Shown in pieces: positions 29,525 to 37,656 of a stretch of 61,157 nt of DNA. The notes under the pieces were generated by a model. The model was not told where the DNA came from. It made no database searches and worked only from the letters and a program-made list of their open reading frames with translations. The stretch is from NCBI RefSeq assembly GCF_017355165.1, contig NZ_JADILK010000025.1:1-61157 (forward strand), given 5' to 3'. Source of the stretch: Bacillus sp. SD075. GTDB taxonomy: Bacteria; Bacillota; Bacilli; Bacillales; DSM-1321. Position 1 is the stretch's first letter; each line of letters opens with the position of its first letter. A program made the translations under genes and the position numbers.

Positions 29525-30636
29525 TATTTTTTCCCGCCTTTCCTTAAGATTTGGTTCAATTCCTGCTTTTGTTCCTTTAGAAGCCATGTCTCTTCGGCAT
29601 ATACATGGTTAAACATATCGAGCGGGTCGGACTTCGGATACCCTTCGGCTTGTTGAAGGTGAGCATCAATCAGCTCGTGGAATTGTTTTAAAACCAATTC
29701 CTCCTGCTCTTCTTTCCAGTGACCCTCTTTAATCAAATACTTTCTAAGACGTGTAATGGGATCCCGGTTTTCCCTCCAGAACGTTGAAACCTCGTCCTGA
29801 TCGCGATATATGTTCGGATTGTCTGCTGTAGTATGGGCTCCGTAGCGAAACGTAATGGCCTCGATTAATGTAGGTCCTTCCCCTTTAAGCGCTCTTTCGA
29901 CAGACTCCTTTACAGTCAGCCATACTGCGAAAATATCATTTCCATCCACTCGGACCCCATGGATGTCATAAGCGGCAGCCCGCTGGGATATTGTTTTGGA
30001 TGCCGATTGCTTATCAAAAGGTACACTGATCGCGTAGCCATTATTTTGGCAGAAAAAGATTGTTGGGGTTTTATAAATGCCAGCAAAATTCAGTGCCTCA
30101 TGAAAGTCCCCTTCAGATGTTGCTCCATCACCAAAATAAGCCATGCTAACATTCTTTTCGCCTTTAATCTTACTTGCCCAAGCCGTTCCAACTGCATGAA
30201 CCATTTGAGTGGCAATGGGAACACTTGGAGGCAATATCCTTTTTCCTTCTGGACAAATTGAGCCATCAAAATGCGCCATCCAGTATAGGAATACACGGTA
30301 TAATTCCTGCCCATGGATGATTGCCGCTCCATGATCACGATATGTGGGAAACATCCAATCCCCTGCTGACAACGCTAAAGCACTTCCTACCTGGGATGCC
30401 TCCTGTCCTTCGAAAGGTGCATAAGTCCCAATCCTGCCTTGGCGCTGGAGATTAATTGATTTTCGGTCAAATGTTCTGAGCAGGAGCATGCTCTCATACA
30501 TCTTTAACATCAATGATTTATCGATTTTTCCATCAATCGTTTCAATGATTTCCCCATCAGGGGTCAATACACAAAACATTTCCGGCTCTTCTTCATTTGA
30601 ATGCGCTTTCATTATTGGGTTTCCCGTCTTTTCCAT
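29524..30636 (-). CDS. 2-oxo acid dehydrogenase E1 component, alpha subunit (PdhA-like)
   Basis: 370 residues; binds thiamine diphosphate through the GDGATSEGDFHEALNFAG...QNNGYAIS motif at about residues 172-205, and carries the GQEASQVGSALAL and YRDHGAAIIHG segments of the PdhA/AcoA family. The FRYGAHTTADN region corresponds to the regulated loop of pyruvate/branched-chain E1alpha. First gene of the E1alpha-E1beta-E2-E3 operon. ATG 30636 was chosen for its AAGGGGAG site. It resembles PdhA, but a set dedicated to branched-chain or aromatic 2-oxo acids is possible given the aminotransferase and permease nearby. Confidence 0.92.
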   Translation of the reverse strand: MEKTGNPIMKAHSNEEEPEMFCVLTPDGEIIETIDGKIDKSLMLKMYESMLLLRTFDRKSINLQRQGRIGTYAPFEGQEASQVGSALALSAGDWMFPTYRDHGAAIIHGQELYRVFLYWMAHFDGSICPEGKRILPPSVPIATQMVHAVGTAWASKIKGEKNVSMAYFGDGATSEGDFHEALNFAGIYKTPTIFFCQNNGYAISVPFDKQSASKTISQRAAAYDIHGVRVDGNDIFAVWLTVKESVERALKGEGPTLIEAITFRYGAHTTADNPNIYRDQDEVSTFWRENRDPITRLRKYLIKEGHWKEEQEELVLKQFHELIDAHLQQAEGYPKSDPLDMFNHVYAEETWLLKEQKQELNQILRKGGKK

Positions 30637-31018
30637 ATCATTTCTCCCCTTAAGATAGATTTGTTTCGCAAACTTACCAAGGTTTTGAACAGTCATGAAA
30701 TAACAGCCCAAAATTTTTTTTTGGTCTTTATGTCTGTGATTAAATGCTGCTTCATTAACTACATTTCCTTATATAAAAGGATAATACATCCAAGTTTTTA
30801 ATAATATGTTAAATAGAATGAATTTCTTGCATATTACCTTTATTTAGCATATGTTTTCTGATACTTCACCTTCATTTTGAAAATGGGGACCATTCATGTG
30901 AAATTTTCATCGAAAACCACCAGAAATCCTACCGATTTTTGGATATGCTCGATCGATTCAAGACATTTCCTTGCTTGCTGCCTTGCAGGGGTTACCTTCA
31001 TCTAAACAGTATCCAGCA
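30637..31018. other. promoter region of the 2-oxo acid dehydrogenase operon
   Basis: About 380 AT-rich bp upstream of E1alpha. I looked for a sigma-54 -24/-12 site (as in B. subtilis bkd) and found none convincing. An imperfect palindrome CCTTATATAAAAGG lies at about 30767-30780. No gene supported. Confidence 0.35.
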
Positions 31019-31053
31019 CAAAAAGACCCATTATATAATTATGGGTCTTTTTT
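31019..31053 (-). terminator. terminator after iadA
   Basis: AAAAAGACCCAT/ATGGGTCTTTTT stem with an AT loop that can itself pair; symmetric, so active in both directions. It lies about 90 bp past the iadA stop. Confidence 0.85.
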
Positions 31054-31139
31054 GCATTTCATGATTGATGGGGTTATTACACGCACGCGGAATAGCACCT
31101 GCCATATTTCCTTTTTCAGCTTCATCATATTAGAAAAAT

Positions 31140-32315
31140 CTATTTTTCAAATGTTCCTTTAACGACTGCTTTACCATCTTTGACAACGACCTGCCCCATC
31201 GCGATCACACTATTTATTTCTAAAGATTGTTTCTTCATCATGATGATATCGGCGTCCATACCTACCGAAAGCTGTCCCTTTGCAGAAAGTTTTAAAATGT
31301 TTGCAGGATTTTCCGTCACAACTCTTATGGCATCGGCAATTGTCACTCCATCCTCGAGGACCGCATCGACAACACAGTCATATAAAGACCTGCAAGTACC
31401 AATGCTCAACCCGCGTAGGTTTCCTCTGTCATCGAAGTCAGGCAGGCTGGCTTGGCCATCTGAAGTTATGGTGATCTGCTTGATTTCAACCCCTTCTTCC
31501 AGTGCCCTTTTTATTGCTGTACTTGCTTTGACCTCCCCTTCTTCAAGGAACTTCTGGATCGTACTTGTCGTAAAATCGATATACCCCCCTTTTTTTGCAT
31601 ATTCCACCCCTGCATTGAATAGATGCGGATTTCGGTTTATATGTGTAGGGTAGAATTGAGTGATCGGTATTTCCGTTGTCTCAACAACTTCTTCAATTAC
31701 ATTCAAATGATCTAGACTGTCGCCGACATGAATGTTGACGATACCGCTTTTCCCGGACAACAGACCTCCATTACGCGCCTGAGAGGCCAGTTTAGCCAGT
31801 TCTGCTGCAGTCGGCTGCGAAGAACGATGATCGGCAATGGCTATTTCACCTACACCGATTATTTTATCAACAAGAATCAAATCATCTTCGATCTTACCGG
31901 TTAACGTCTTGACTGGAACTTGATAGGAACCAGTCTGAACGAAACAGCTAATTCCTTCTTCTTCAAGCGCTCTCGCTTTAGCAAGCAGTGCCGGCATCGT
32001 CCTTGTCGTTCCATCAGTTCCGATGACCCCTACCAATGTCGTTATACCCGCTAGAGTGGCATCTGTTAATTGGATTTCAGGAGTCCTCGTTTTAAAACCC
32101 CCTTCCCCGCCTCCGCCGATAATATGTACGTGTGCATCGATAAAACCCGGAGCCACGATCTGGCCACTCGCATCAATCACTTCCAATTCAACGAAATTGG
32201 CAGGTGGATCAATCTTGTCCTCGATGAAGCCAATTTGCTTTCCGACCAAGAGGATATCTTTTCGGCCCATATATTCCGGACCGTAAAGCTCCCCATTTTT
32301 AATAAGTGTGAGCAT
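31140..32315 (-). CDS. iadA: beta-aspartyl (isoaspartyl) dipeptidase
   Basis: Amidohydrolase-superfamily zinc peptidase that removes isoaspartyl residues from dipeptides formed by protein ageing. 391 residues, the length of E. coli IadA. Metal-site motifs in order: PGFIDAHVHIIGGGGEGG near residue 55-72, GEIAIADHRSSQP near 160, NIHVGDS near 200, FYPTHINRNPHLF near 222 and TSDGQASLPDF near 280 (catalytic Asp). ATG 32315 with GGGAGAAGG upstream. It is monocistronic by position, upstream of the dehydrogenase operon promoter region. Confidence 0.9.
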   Translation of the reverse strand: MLTLIKNGELYGPEYMGRKDILLVGKQIGFIEDKIDPPANFVELEVIDASGQIVAPGFIDAHVHIIGGGGEGGFKTRTPEIQLTDATLAGITTLVGVIGTDGTTRTMPALLAKARALEEEGISCFVQTGSYQVPVKTLTGKIEDDLILVDKIIGVGEIAIADHRSSQPTAAELAKLASQARNGGLLSGKSGIVNIHVGDSLDHLNVIEEVVETTEIPITQFYPTHINRNPHLFNAGVEYAKKGGYIDFTTSTIQKFLEEGEVKASTAIKRALEEGVEIKQITITSDGQASLPDFDDRGNLRGLSIGTCRSLYDCVVDAVLEDGVTIADAIRVVTENPANILKLSAKGQLSVGMDADIIMMKKQSLEINSVIAMGQVVVKDGKAVVKGTFEK

Positions 32316-32509
32316 TGTTCCTTCTCCCTTCAAAAATTGAAATTTTCAAATAGGTTTCAAAAGCTTTTTACACGGGTAAATATACAACATAACCCGCTAA
32401 CAATGACATAAAAAAGACCAAACATTACTTGTTCATTTTTAAAAGTTGTAGCTGAATCGACATCTTGATTATGCTTTCCAAAAGTATAAAAACAAAAGGA
32501 GTTAACGAC

Positions 32510-32818
32510 ATGAATAAAGTGATTTCATCCGACATTAAAACAAATAAAAGATTATCCATGCGACAAATCATGAACCTATATCAAGTTACAAAAGAATTTA
32601 AAGGGAATATATATTTTATTTGCAACCATAAATTGGTCGATGCCAAGAAACTTTCGACTTTCGTATCATTTGTGCTCATTCTTCAAGAGTGTGCAACGAT
32701 GAAAGTCATCCTTGAAGGTGTGAATGTACATGCCATGCTTGAAAAAGTACAGGATATTTGTACAGAAAATGATGAAAAGGCATACGGTTTCCAATCGAAC
32801 CAAACCGTAAATATTTAA
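32510..32818 (+). CDS. HPr-fold protein lacking both phosphorylation sites
   Basis: 102 residues. From residue 15 to about 88 it follows the HPr/Crh pattern: LSMRQIMNLYQVTKEF, GNIYF, KLVDAKKLSTFVSFVLI, ATMKVILEG and MLEKVQDIC align in order with HPr strands and helices. The catalytic His15 position is Ser16 and the regulatory Ser46 position is Lys47, so neither PTS phosphotransfer nor HPr-kinase phosphorylation is expected. A charged 14-residue tail (ENDEKAYGFQSNQ) extends the domain. ATG 32510 has AAAAGGAG upstream; an upstream in-frame ATG at 32465 lacks one. Role unknown; perhaps a regulatory or structural HPr paralogue. Confidence 0.7.
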   Translation: MNKVISSDIKTNKRLSMRQIMNLYQVTKEFKGNIYFICNHKLVDAKKLSTFVSFVLILQECATMKVILEGVNVHAMLEKVQDICTENDEKAYGFQSNQTVNI

Positions 32819-32854
32819 TTGATCCAAACTACGTTATGAAGAGGGTGTTTAGAA

Positions 32855-32923
32855 ATGAGAACCATCTTAATGGTAATAGGAGCAATCGTCGTTATCGGCA
32901 TAATAGTAAATTTCATTTTTTAA
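32855..32923 (+). CDS. tiny hydrophobic peptide, 22 aa
   Basis: ATG 32855, with GAGGG about 10 nt upstream, opens MRTILMVIGAIVVIGIIVNF and ends two residues later. A single membrane helix fills the peptide. It is followed directly by a strong terminator, as expected of the last gene in a unit with the HPr-like protein 36 bp upstream. Small membrane peptides of this kind are often missed; function unknown. Confidence 0.55.
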   Translation: MRTILMVIGAIVVIGIIVNFIF

Positions 32924-32931
32924 GAATGACG

Positions 32932-32959
32932 AAAACTGTCAATGAATGACGGTTTTTTT
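32932..32959 (+). terminator. terminator after the 22-aa peptide
   Basis: 10-bp stem AAAACTGTCA/TGACGGTTTT (one G-U) with an ATGAA loop and seven T. Confidence 0.87.
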
Positions 32960-33150
32960 CTTTTAAAAAAACGTTTTAGTTGTTTTCGGAAATCCGCTCC
33001 CTTTCCGCAGACTGTTTTCCCAGTTATTCGGCAGGAGTGTCGCAAATTTCTTCAATTTTATGAGAGTTTCATAAAACATAATAACCATTAAGGGTAACCT
33101 AGTTTTGTTTTAAGCTCATGGTTCGAGGTAAAACCTTTCCCCTTTTTGCA

Positions 33151-33190
33151 ACAAACTGAGACTGTCAAATGTTTGACAGTCTCAGTTTGT
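33151..33190. terminator. 19-bp perfect inverted repeat, probable bidirectional terminator
   Basis: ACAAACTGAGACTGTCAAA and its exact complement are separated by only TG. It lies 40 bp past the stop of the class A PBP gene (minus strand). T-runs are poor on both sides, so termination is likely but not certain. Confidence 0.6.
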
Positions 33191-33231
33191 TAATTATATT
33201 TAAAGAGCGTGGCCATACTTCCTTCTGAGAA

Positions 33232-35229
33232 TCACCACGGGACCTCCCAGTCCCTCCATTTATTCAAACCTTCCCGTATTTCATTTCCTTTATCAATCCA
33301 ATATTGTCTCCTTTTCTCCTCTTCTTCCTTATCCTTTTGCTCAGCTATATGTGCCTGTTGTTCAGCTATAAGCGGACCGATATCTTGAGCTTTAAAAGAT
33401 TGAGCGGCTTGATTCTGTAAAGCTTGCGACATTATTTTTTGAAAGATGAGTGCACTTCCCTGACTGCTGTGTGTCGTTAGATAATGTTTTTCATCCGTCT
33501 TATCATATCCAGCCCACACAGCACCGACCAGCGTAGGTGAATAACCGATGAACCATTGATCTTTAACCCCTGATATTCCTTCGATGGGAACTTGTGTGGA
33601 ACCTGTTTTACCTGCTATTTCATAACCGGAAACAGCCGCGTTTTTCGCTGTGCCATATTCTACTGTTCCAAGCAGCATGGCATTCATTTTGTCGACGGCG
33701 CCTGCAGTGGTCACTTTGGTGTTTTTCTCTTTCCAGGCGGCTACCTCTTTTCCATCGGCATTTTCTATTCTTACAATGGCATGGGTTTCCATCCGTTCCC
33801 CTTCGTTGGCAAAAGCTGAAAAGGCTCCTGCCATCTGCAGCGGGGATACACCTTTTTTCATTCCTCCTAAAGCTATCGACAGGTTTCGGTCATCTTTGTC
33901 ATATGGAATCCCAAACCGCTTAAGTGAATCAAGACCTTTATCGATGCCAATCTCATTCAGTAGCCAAACCGTTGGTACATTCAAGGAATTCATCACCCCT
34001 TCATACATGGGCACTTCTCCTTTATATTCACCACTCAGGTTTGTTGGCTCATATTCACCGAAGCTCATTTTTTCATCCTTTAAAGGGGCAGTGATATCAT
34101 ATCCCTCTTCAACCGCTGGTGTGTAAACGACAAGCGGTTTAATGGATGAACCAGGCGACCTTGTCAGCTGGGTTGCCCGGTTAAATCCCATGAATTGATG
34201 CATACCTCTCCCACCGACAAGTGCCTTTATGCCACCCGTTTTGGGATCAAGGAGGACGGACCCGCTTTGAACCAGTTCTTCTGTACTTGTTCCAACTGGA
34301 AAATTGGCATCATTCTCATACACAGCTTCAGTAGCCTGCTGCATCGATTGGTCCATAGTCGTGTAAATTTTATACCCCTTTGAAAGCAGCTCCTCAAGCT
34401 TAATCCCATATTTACTCGATGCTTCCGATAAAACATGATCGACATAATAAGGATACTTACCTCTTAACGGATCGGTTTCCTTCTCCCCCATCAGAAGTGT
34501 CACCGAATCTTTTTTTGCAGCTCCTACTTCATCTTTCGTCAAATAACCATGTTCCGCCATTCTGGAAAGGACCAAATCACGCCGCTTGACTGCCCCGTCT
34601 AAATTCTTGTATGGGTCAAGTTTGGATGGCAAATTAATGACACCTGCCAGCAAAGCACCCTCGGCAACGGTCAATTCTGAGACCTCTTTGGAGAAATAAA
34701 TATTTGCAGCCTTTTTGATTCCCCATGCCCCATGGCCAAAATAAACTTGATTCAAATACATTTCCAGGATTTCATCTTTTGTATATTGGTTTTCAACTTC
34801 CTGGGCTAGAAAAAACTCTTCTATCTTCCTCTTCAGTGTTCGATCCGATTCAAGCATCGTGATTTTCACAAGCTGCTGGGTGAGCGTGCTCCCGCCTTCA
34901 ACAACACTTCCAGCCTTCGCATTTTTAATCAAAGCCCGTAAAATCCCCTGATAATCTATGCCGTGATGTTCATAAAAACGGTGATCCTCAATGGAAACCA
35001 CCGCTTGTTTCATATGTTCCGGTATTTCATCTATCGCAACACCTTCGGATTTATTTGCCGTGATCGTACTGGCAAGATTCCCATCCAGATCATAGATTCC
35101 TGTAGGTTGCTGAAGATTATTTTCAAGATGGCTTATATCTGCCCCCTGCCTGAAATACAATAGTGAACCGGCGCCTAAAACCACAATTGCCAATATTATA
35201 ATTAGACCTAATTTCACTAACCCTCTCAT
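33232..35229 (-). CDS. class A penicillin-binding protein (PbpF-like)
   Basis: Bifunctional peptidoglycan synthase anchored by one helix (about residues 4-25). The glycosyltransferase 51 domain has VVSIEDHRFYEHHGID near residue 73, GGSTLTQQLVK near 110 and LEMYLNQVYFGHGAWGI near 150. The transpeptidase domain has SSIKP (S-x-x-K), SLN and KTGSTQ in the proper order, all intact. The end of the domain (GAVWAGYDKTDEKHYL) recalls B. subtilis PbpF (PBP2c), a sporulation-linked enzyme. The C-terminus is a short charged tail rich in Glu, Lys and Trp. ATG 35229 was chosen for its GGGGGT site; in-frame ATGs at 35265 and 35355 would add 12 or 42 residues. Confidence 0.9.
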   Translation of the reverse strand: MRGLVKLGLIIILAIVVLGAGSLLYFRQGADISHLENNLQQPTGIYDLDGNLASTITANKSEGVAIDEIPEHMKQAVVSIEDHRFYEHHGIDYQGILRALIKNAKAGSVVEGGSTLTQQLVKITMLESDRTLKRKIEEFFLAQEVENQYTKDEILEMYLNQVYFGHGAWGIKKAANIYFSKEVSELTVAEGALLAGVINLPSKLDPYKNLDGAVKRRDLVLSRMAEHGYLTKDEVGAAKKDSVTLLMGEKETDPLRGKYPYYVDHVLSEASSKYGIKLEELLSKGYKIYTTMDQSMQQATEAVYENDANFPVGTSTEELVQSGSVLLDPKTGGIKALVGGRGMHQFMGFNRATQLTRSPGSSIKPLVVYTPAVEEGYDITAPLKDEKMSFGEYEPTNLSGEYKGEVPMYEGVMNSLNVPTVWLLNEIGIDKGLDSLKRFGIPYDKDDRNLSIALGGMKKGVSPLQMAGAFSAFANEGERMETHAIVRIENADGKEVAAWKEKNTKVTTAGAVDKMNAMLLGTVEYGTAKNAAVSGYEIAGKTGSTQVPIEGISGVKDQWFIGYSPTLVGAVWAGYDKTDEKHYLTTHSSQGSALIFQKIMSQALQNQAAQSFKAQDIGPLIAEQQAHIAEQKDKEEEEKRRQYWIDKGNEIREGLNKWRDWEVPW

Positions 35230-35383
35230 TTGTACCCCCATTTTCCCATCTGCGATATGTTTCATTAAAAATATTTTACCCTTTTTATTAAAGAAAACTC
35301 GTCGATTGAATAAAAGGCGCCCTTTTCTTGTAACTCTAAACTCCCGGATCGGCATCCTTGCCGATGATATTCCTTCATCGTCT

Positions 35384-35435
35384 GAGCATAGTTAAAATGA
35401 AGGACCAATTTCATCCTACCATTTTAACTATGCTC
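35384..35435. repeat. 16-bp perfect inverted repeat
   Basis: GAGCATAGTTAAAATG and its exact complement are separated by 20 nt, in which AGGA/TCCT can extend the stem. It lies between divergent genes (class A PBP and universal stress protein), so it is not placed to terminate either. It may be a regulatory site or a small dispersed repeat. Confidence 0.6.
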
Positions 35436-35545
35436 GTATCTATCCTTTGCCCGTAAAAGCCAATCTATATACCGATTAAAGGCGTGAAGCCTTATAAAAT
35501 TGGGTATAACTATTTAAGGTCTTATAACGGGGAGAGATGATATTA

Positions 35546-36070
35546 ATGAAAGACTTAAAACATATTATCGTCGCTTTTGATGGAAATGAAGAGAGTAAGC
35601 GAGCCGTGGAATATGGAGCAACATTGAAAAAAGCCTTTCCAAAAGCCAAGTTGACCGTAGTTCATGTCCTAAATGATAAGGTTGAACAGCGTATCATGGG
35701 GAACGCCTCGGCTCCGGGCTATGTACCTGCTGCCGGATTTTATGTGGATCCAGTCCAGACACATCCTGCTGTTGAAGGTGATCGGCCAGTACATCAAAAG
35801 GTAAATGACACCCCTTCCGTCGTCGAAAACAGTATTCAGAACGCAGAAAATAATACGTTGAGATTGTTAAGTGAATGTCAAGTCAAGGGGAAATTCGAAA
35901 TATTAGAAGGATATGCTCCAGATAGCGTATGTGACTTTGCCGCAAGAACTTCAGCTGATCTTATCGTTGTCGGCAATAGCGCTAAAAGCGGTTTGGAAAA
36001 ATTCTTCCTTGGCAGTACAAGTAGTTCCATTGCGAAAAACGCACCCTGCTCGGTATTCATTGCAAAATGA
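35546..36070 (+). CDS. universal stress protein (UspA family)
   Basis: 174 residues, single Usp domain: IIVAFDGNEESKRAVEYG at the N-terminus and the ATP-binding loop VVGNSAKSGLEKFFLGSTSSSIAKNAPCSVFI at the C-terminus, which fits G-2x-G-9x-G-(S/T). A Pro/Gly-rich insertion (about residues 50-85) is larger than usual. ATG 35546 with GGGGAGAG upstream. GGGTAT at about 35501-35506 could be a sigma-B -10 element, but no matching -35 is clear. Confidence 0.88.
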   Translation: MKDLKHIIVAFDGNEESKRAVEYGATLKKAFPKAKLTVVHVLNDKVEQRIMGNASAPGYVPAAGFYVDPVQTHPAVEGDRPVHQKVNDTPSVVENSIQNAENNTLRLLSECQVKGKFEILEGYAPDSVCDFAARTSADLIVVGNSAKSGLEKFFLGSTSSSIAKNAPCSVFIAK

Positions 36071-36116
36071 AGATTGAGCGGGTTCGCTCTGAATGGCCCG
36101 AGTAGAGCATTCTCCG

Positions 36117-36153
36117 AAAAAAGGCCGGATTCTATAGGAATCCTGCCTTTTTG
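36117..36153 (+). terminator. terminator after usp gene
   Basis: AAAAAGGC/GCCTTTTT outer and GGATTC/GAATCC inner stems with one mismatch, followed by T-rich sequence. Confidence 0.85.
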
Positions 36154-36532
36154 TTAATAGGATTTTTTCAGTCATACATTTGAAGCAACCGAATAACACC
36201 GGGGCGCCAATGGCTGCCCACCCCCACATTAAGTGCTAACTATCTGGTTCAACGTCTCTGAACTAGAAACTTTCACTCTCAGCCTTTTTTGGCTCCCCTT
36301 GTGGAAGTATTTAATTTTCAATCATCGGTTAGAATACAATTAAAGTAAATGTTCATGTTGACATTCCCATTTTATGGCAACATCCTTTCATTTATCCAAC
36401 TTCTTTACAGACCATCAATACACCTGCTATAAACCAAGTTAGATGGCTAAATACGACAATTTTTCTATAGACTCACTAAGGCTTGATTTGGTATCTTTAT
36501 TAAGCCTAATTTACATTGGGGAGGGAATGGAC
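36154..36532 (+). other. intergenic region before the CDF transporter
   Basis: About 380 bp. I looked for a yybP-ykoY manganese riboswitch, known before some Mn exporters, and could not assemble its conserved core. A frame on the minus strand at 35951-36229 has no ribosome site. No gene supported. Confidence 0.35.
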
Positions 36533-37420
36533 ATGGATAAACATTCGATTTCAGCTGAAAAAGGCGCTTACATAAGCATTGCCGCTTACATATTCTTGTC
36601 TGCTCTTAAATTGTCATTTGGTTATTTCGGTGATTCTAAGGGGCTTTGGGCTGATGGTTTAAATAATACGACCGACATCATTGCCTCCATAGCCGTATTG
36701 ATTGGCTTAAAAATTTCAAAGAGACCTCCTGATGATAATCATTCATATGGGCATTTACGGGCGGAAACTGTAGCCTCGTTGGTAGCTGCCTTCATTATGA
36801 TCACCGTGGGCCTTCAGGTTGTATTCAGTGCCATAGAATCTTTCTTTCACCAAAATTCAACAATCGTTCCCAGTATGCTGACGGGTTATGTCGCTCTATT
36901 ATCTGCAATCTTCATGTACGGAATATACCGTTATAACTTATCATTAAGTAAAAAGATCAACAGCTCTTCCATTTATGCCGTTGCACAGGATAATCGTTCT
37001 GATGCCCTTGTCAGTGTTGGTGCTTTCATTGGAATCATCGGTACTAAGATGGGCATCCCTTGGCTGGATGCGATAGCTGCAGCAGTCGTGGGAATCATTA
37101 TATGCAAGACGGCCTGGGATATCTTTCGTGATGCCTCCATCTCTTTAACCGATGGTTTCGACGAGCAACTCCTGCAAAAGATCGGACAAACCATTATATT
37201 GACAGAAGGTGTTAAAGACATGAGCGAAATTAAAGCCCGGATGCACGGAAGTGAAATCCTGCTCGAAACCACCGTTCATGTAAACCCTCTTTTGACCGTC
37301 ATTCAAGGACATGATATTACGGTTAAAATAGAAGAAAATCTTTTGAAGGAATATAATATCCAGCATGTGATCGTCCACATCGAACCCTATGCATTTCAAA
37401 AAAAAGGTAACCGCCATTAG
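36533..37420 (+). CDS. CDF-family divalent cation efflux transporter (MneP/MneS-like)
   Basis: 295 residues, six predicted membrane helices and a cytosolic C-terminal domain. Cation diffusion facilitators are proton antiporters exporting Mn, Zn, Fe or Co. Helix 2 has WADGLNNTTDIIAS and helix 5 DNRSDALVSVGA, giving Asp-rich metal sites without the His of Zn transporters, which points to Mn or Fe; HSYGHLRAETVASL follows helix 2. Sequence resembles B. subtilis MneP/MneS manganese exporters. ATG 36533 was chosen, 7 nt after GGGGAGGG; ATG 36527 is too close. Confidence 0.9.
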   Translation: MDKHSISAEKGAYISIAAYIFLSALKLSFGYFGDSKGLWADGLNNTTDIIASIAVLIGLKISKRPPDDNHSYGHLRAETVASLVAAFIMITVGLQVVFSAIESFFHQNSTIVPSMLTGYVALLSAIFMYGIYRYNLSLSKKINSSSIYAVAQDNRSDALVSVGAFIGIIGTKMGIPWLDAIAAAVVGIIICKTAWDIFRDASISLTDGFDEQLLQKIGQTIILTEGVKDMSEIKARMHGSEILLETTVHVNPLLTVIQGHDITVKIEENLLKEYNIQHVIVHIEPYAFQKKGNRH

Positions 37421-37656
37421 CTTTACGGATACCTTTTTTTGTTATTAATCCCTGTAATTTTTGTAATAAAACTGTGTCAAAAAAAGGGATTTATTGATTG
37501 ATTGCCGAATATTTATCCAATTGACACATGTTAAAAGAGCAGTAATCTGTTATCATGAAAACGAGATGTAATTATTTTGATATTTTGTAATTTTATTCAA
37601 TCAAAACATTTTCTGGGTCAAAATCAAATTCATTTTCCTACAGTATGGAGGGCAAA

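Noticed and set aside
30637..31018. sigma-54 promoter for the 2-oxo acid dehydrogenase operon
   Set aside because: No TGGCAC-N5-TTGC-like pair with correct spacing was found, and no sigma-54 activator gene is adjacent.
35951..36229. 92-codon minus-strand frame over the end of the usp gene
   Set aside because: It is antisense to usp and its terminator, and has no ribosome site or recognisable domain.
36154..36532. possible yybP-ykoY Mn riboswitch before the CDF transporter
   Set aside because: A CCGGGGC-like string occurs, but the rest of the conserved core could not be assembled.
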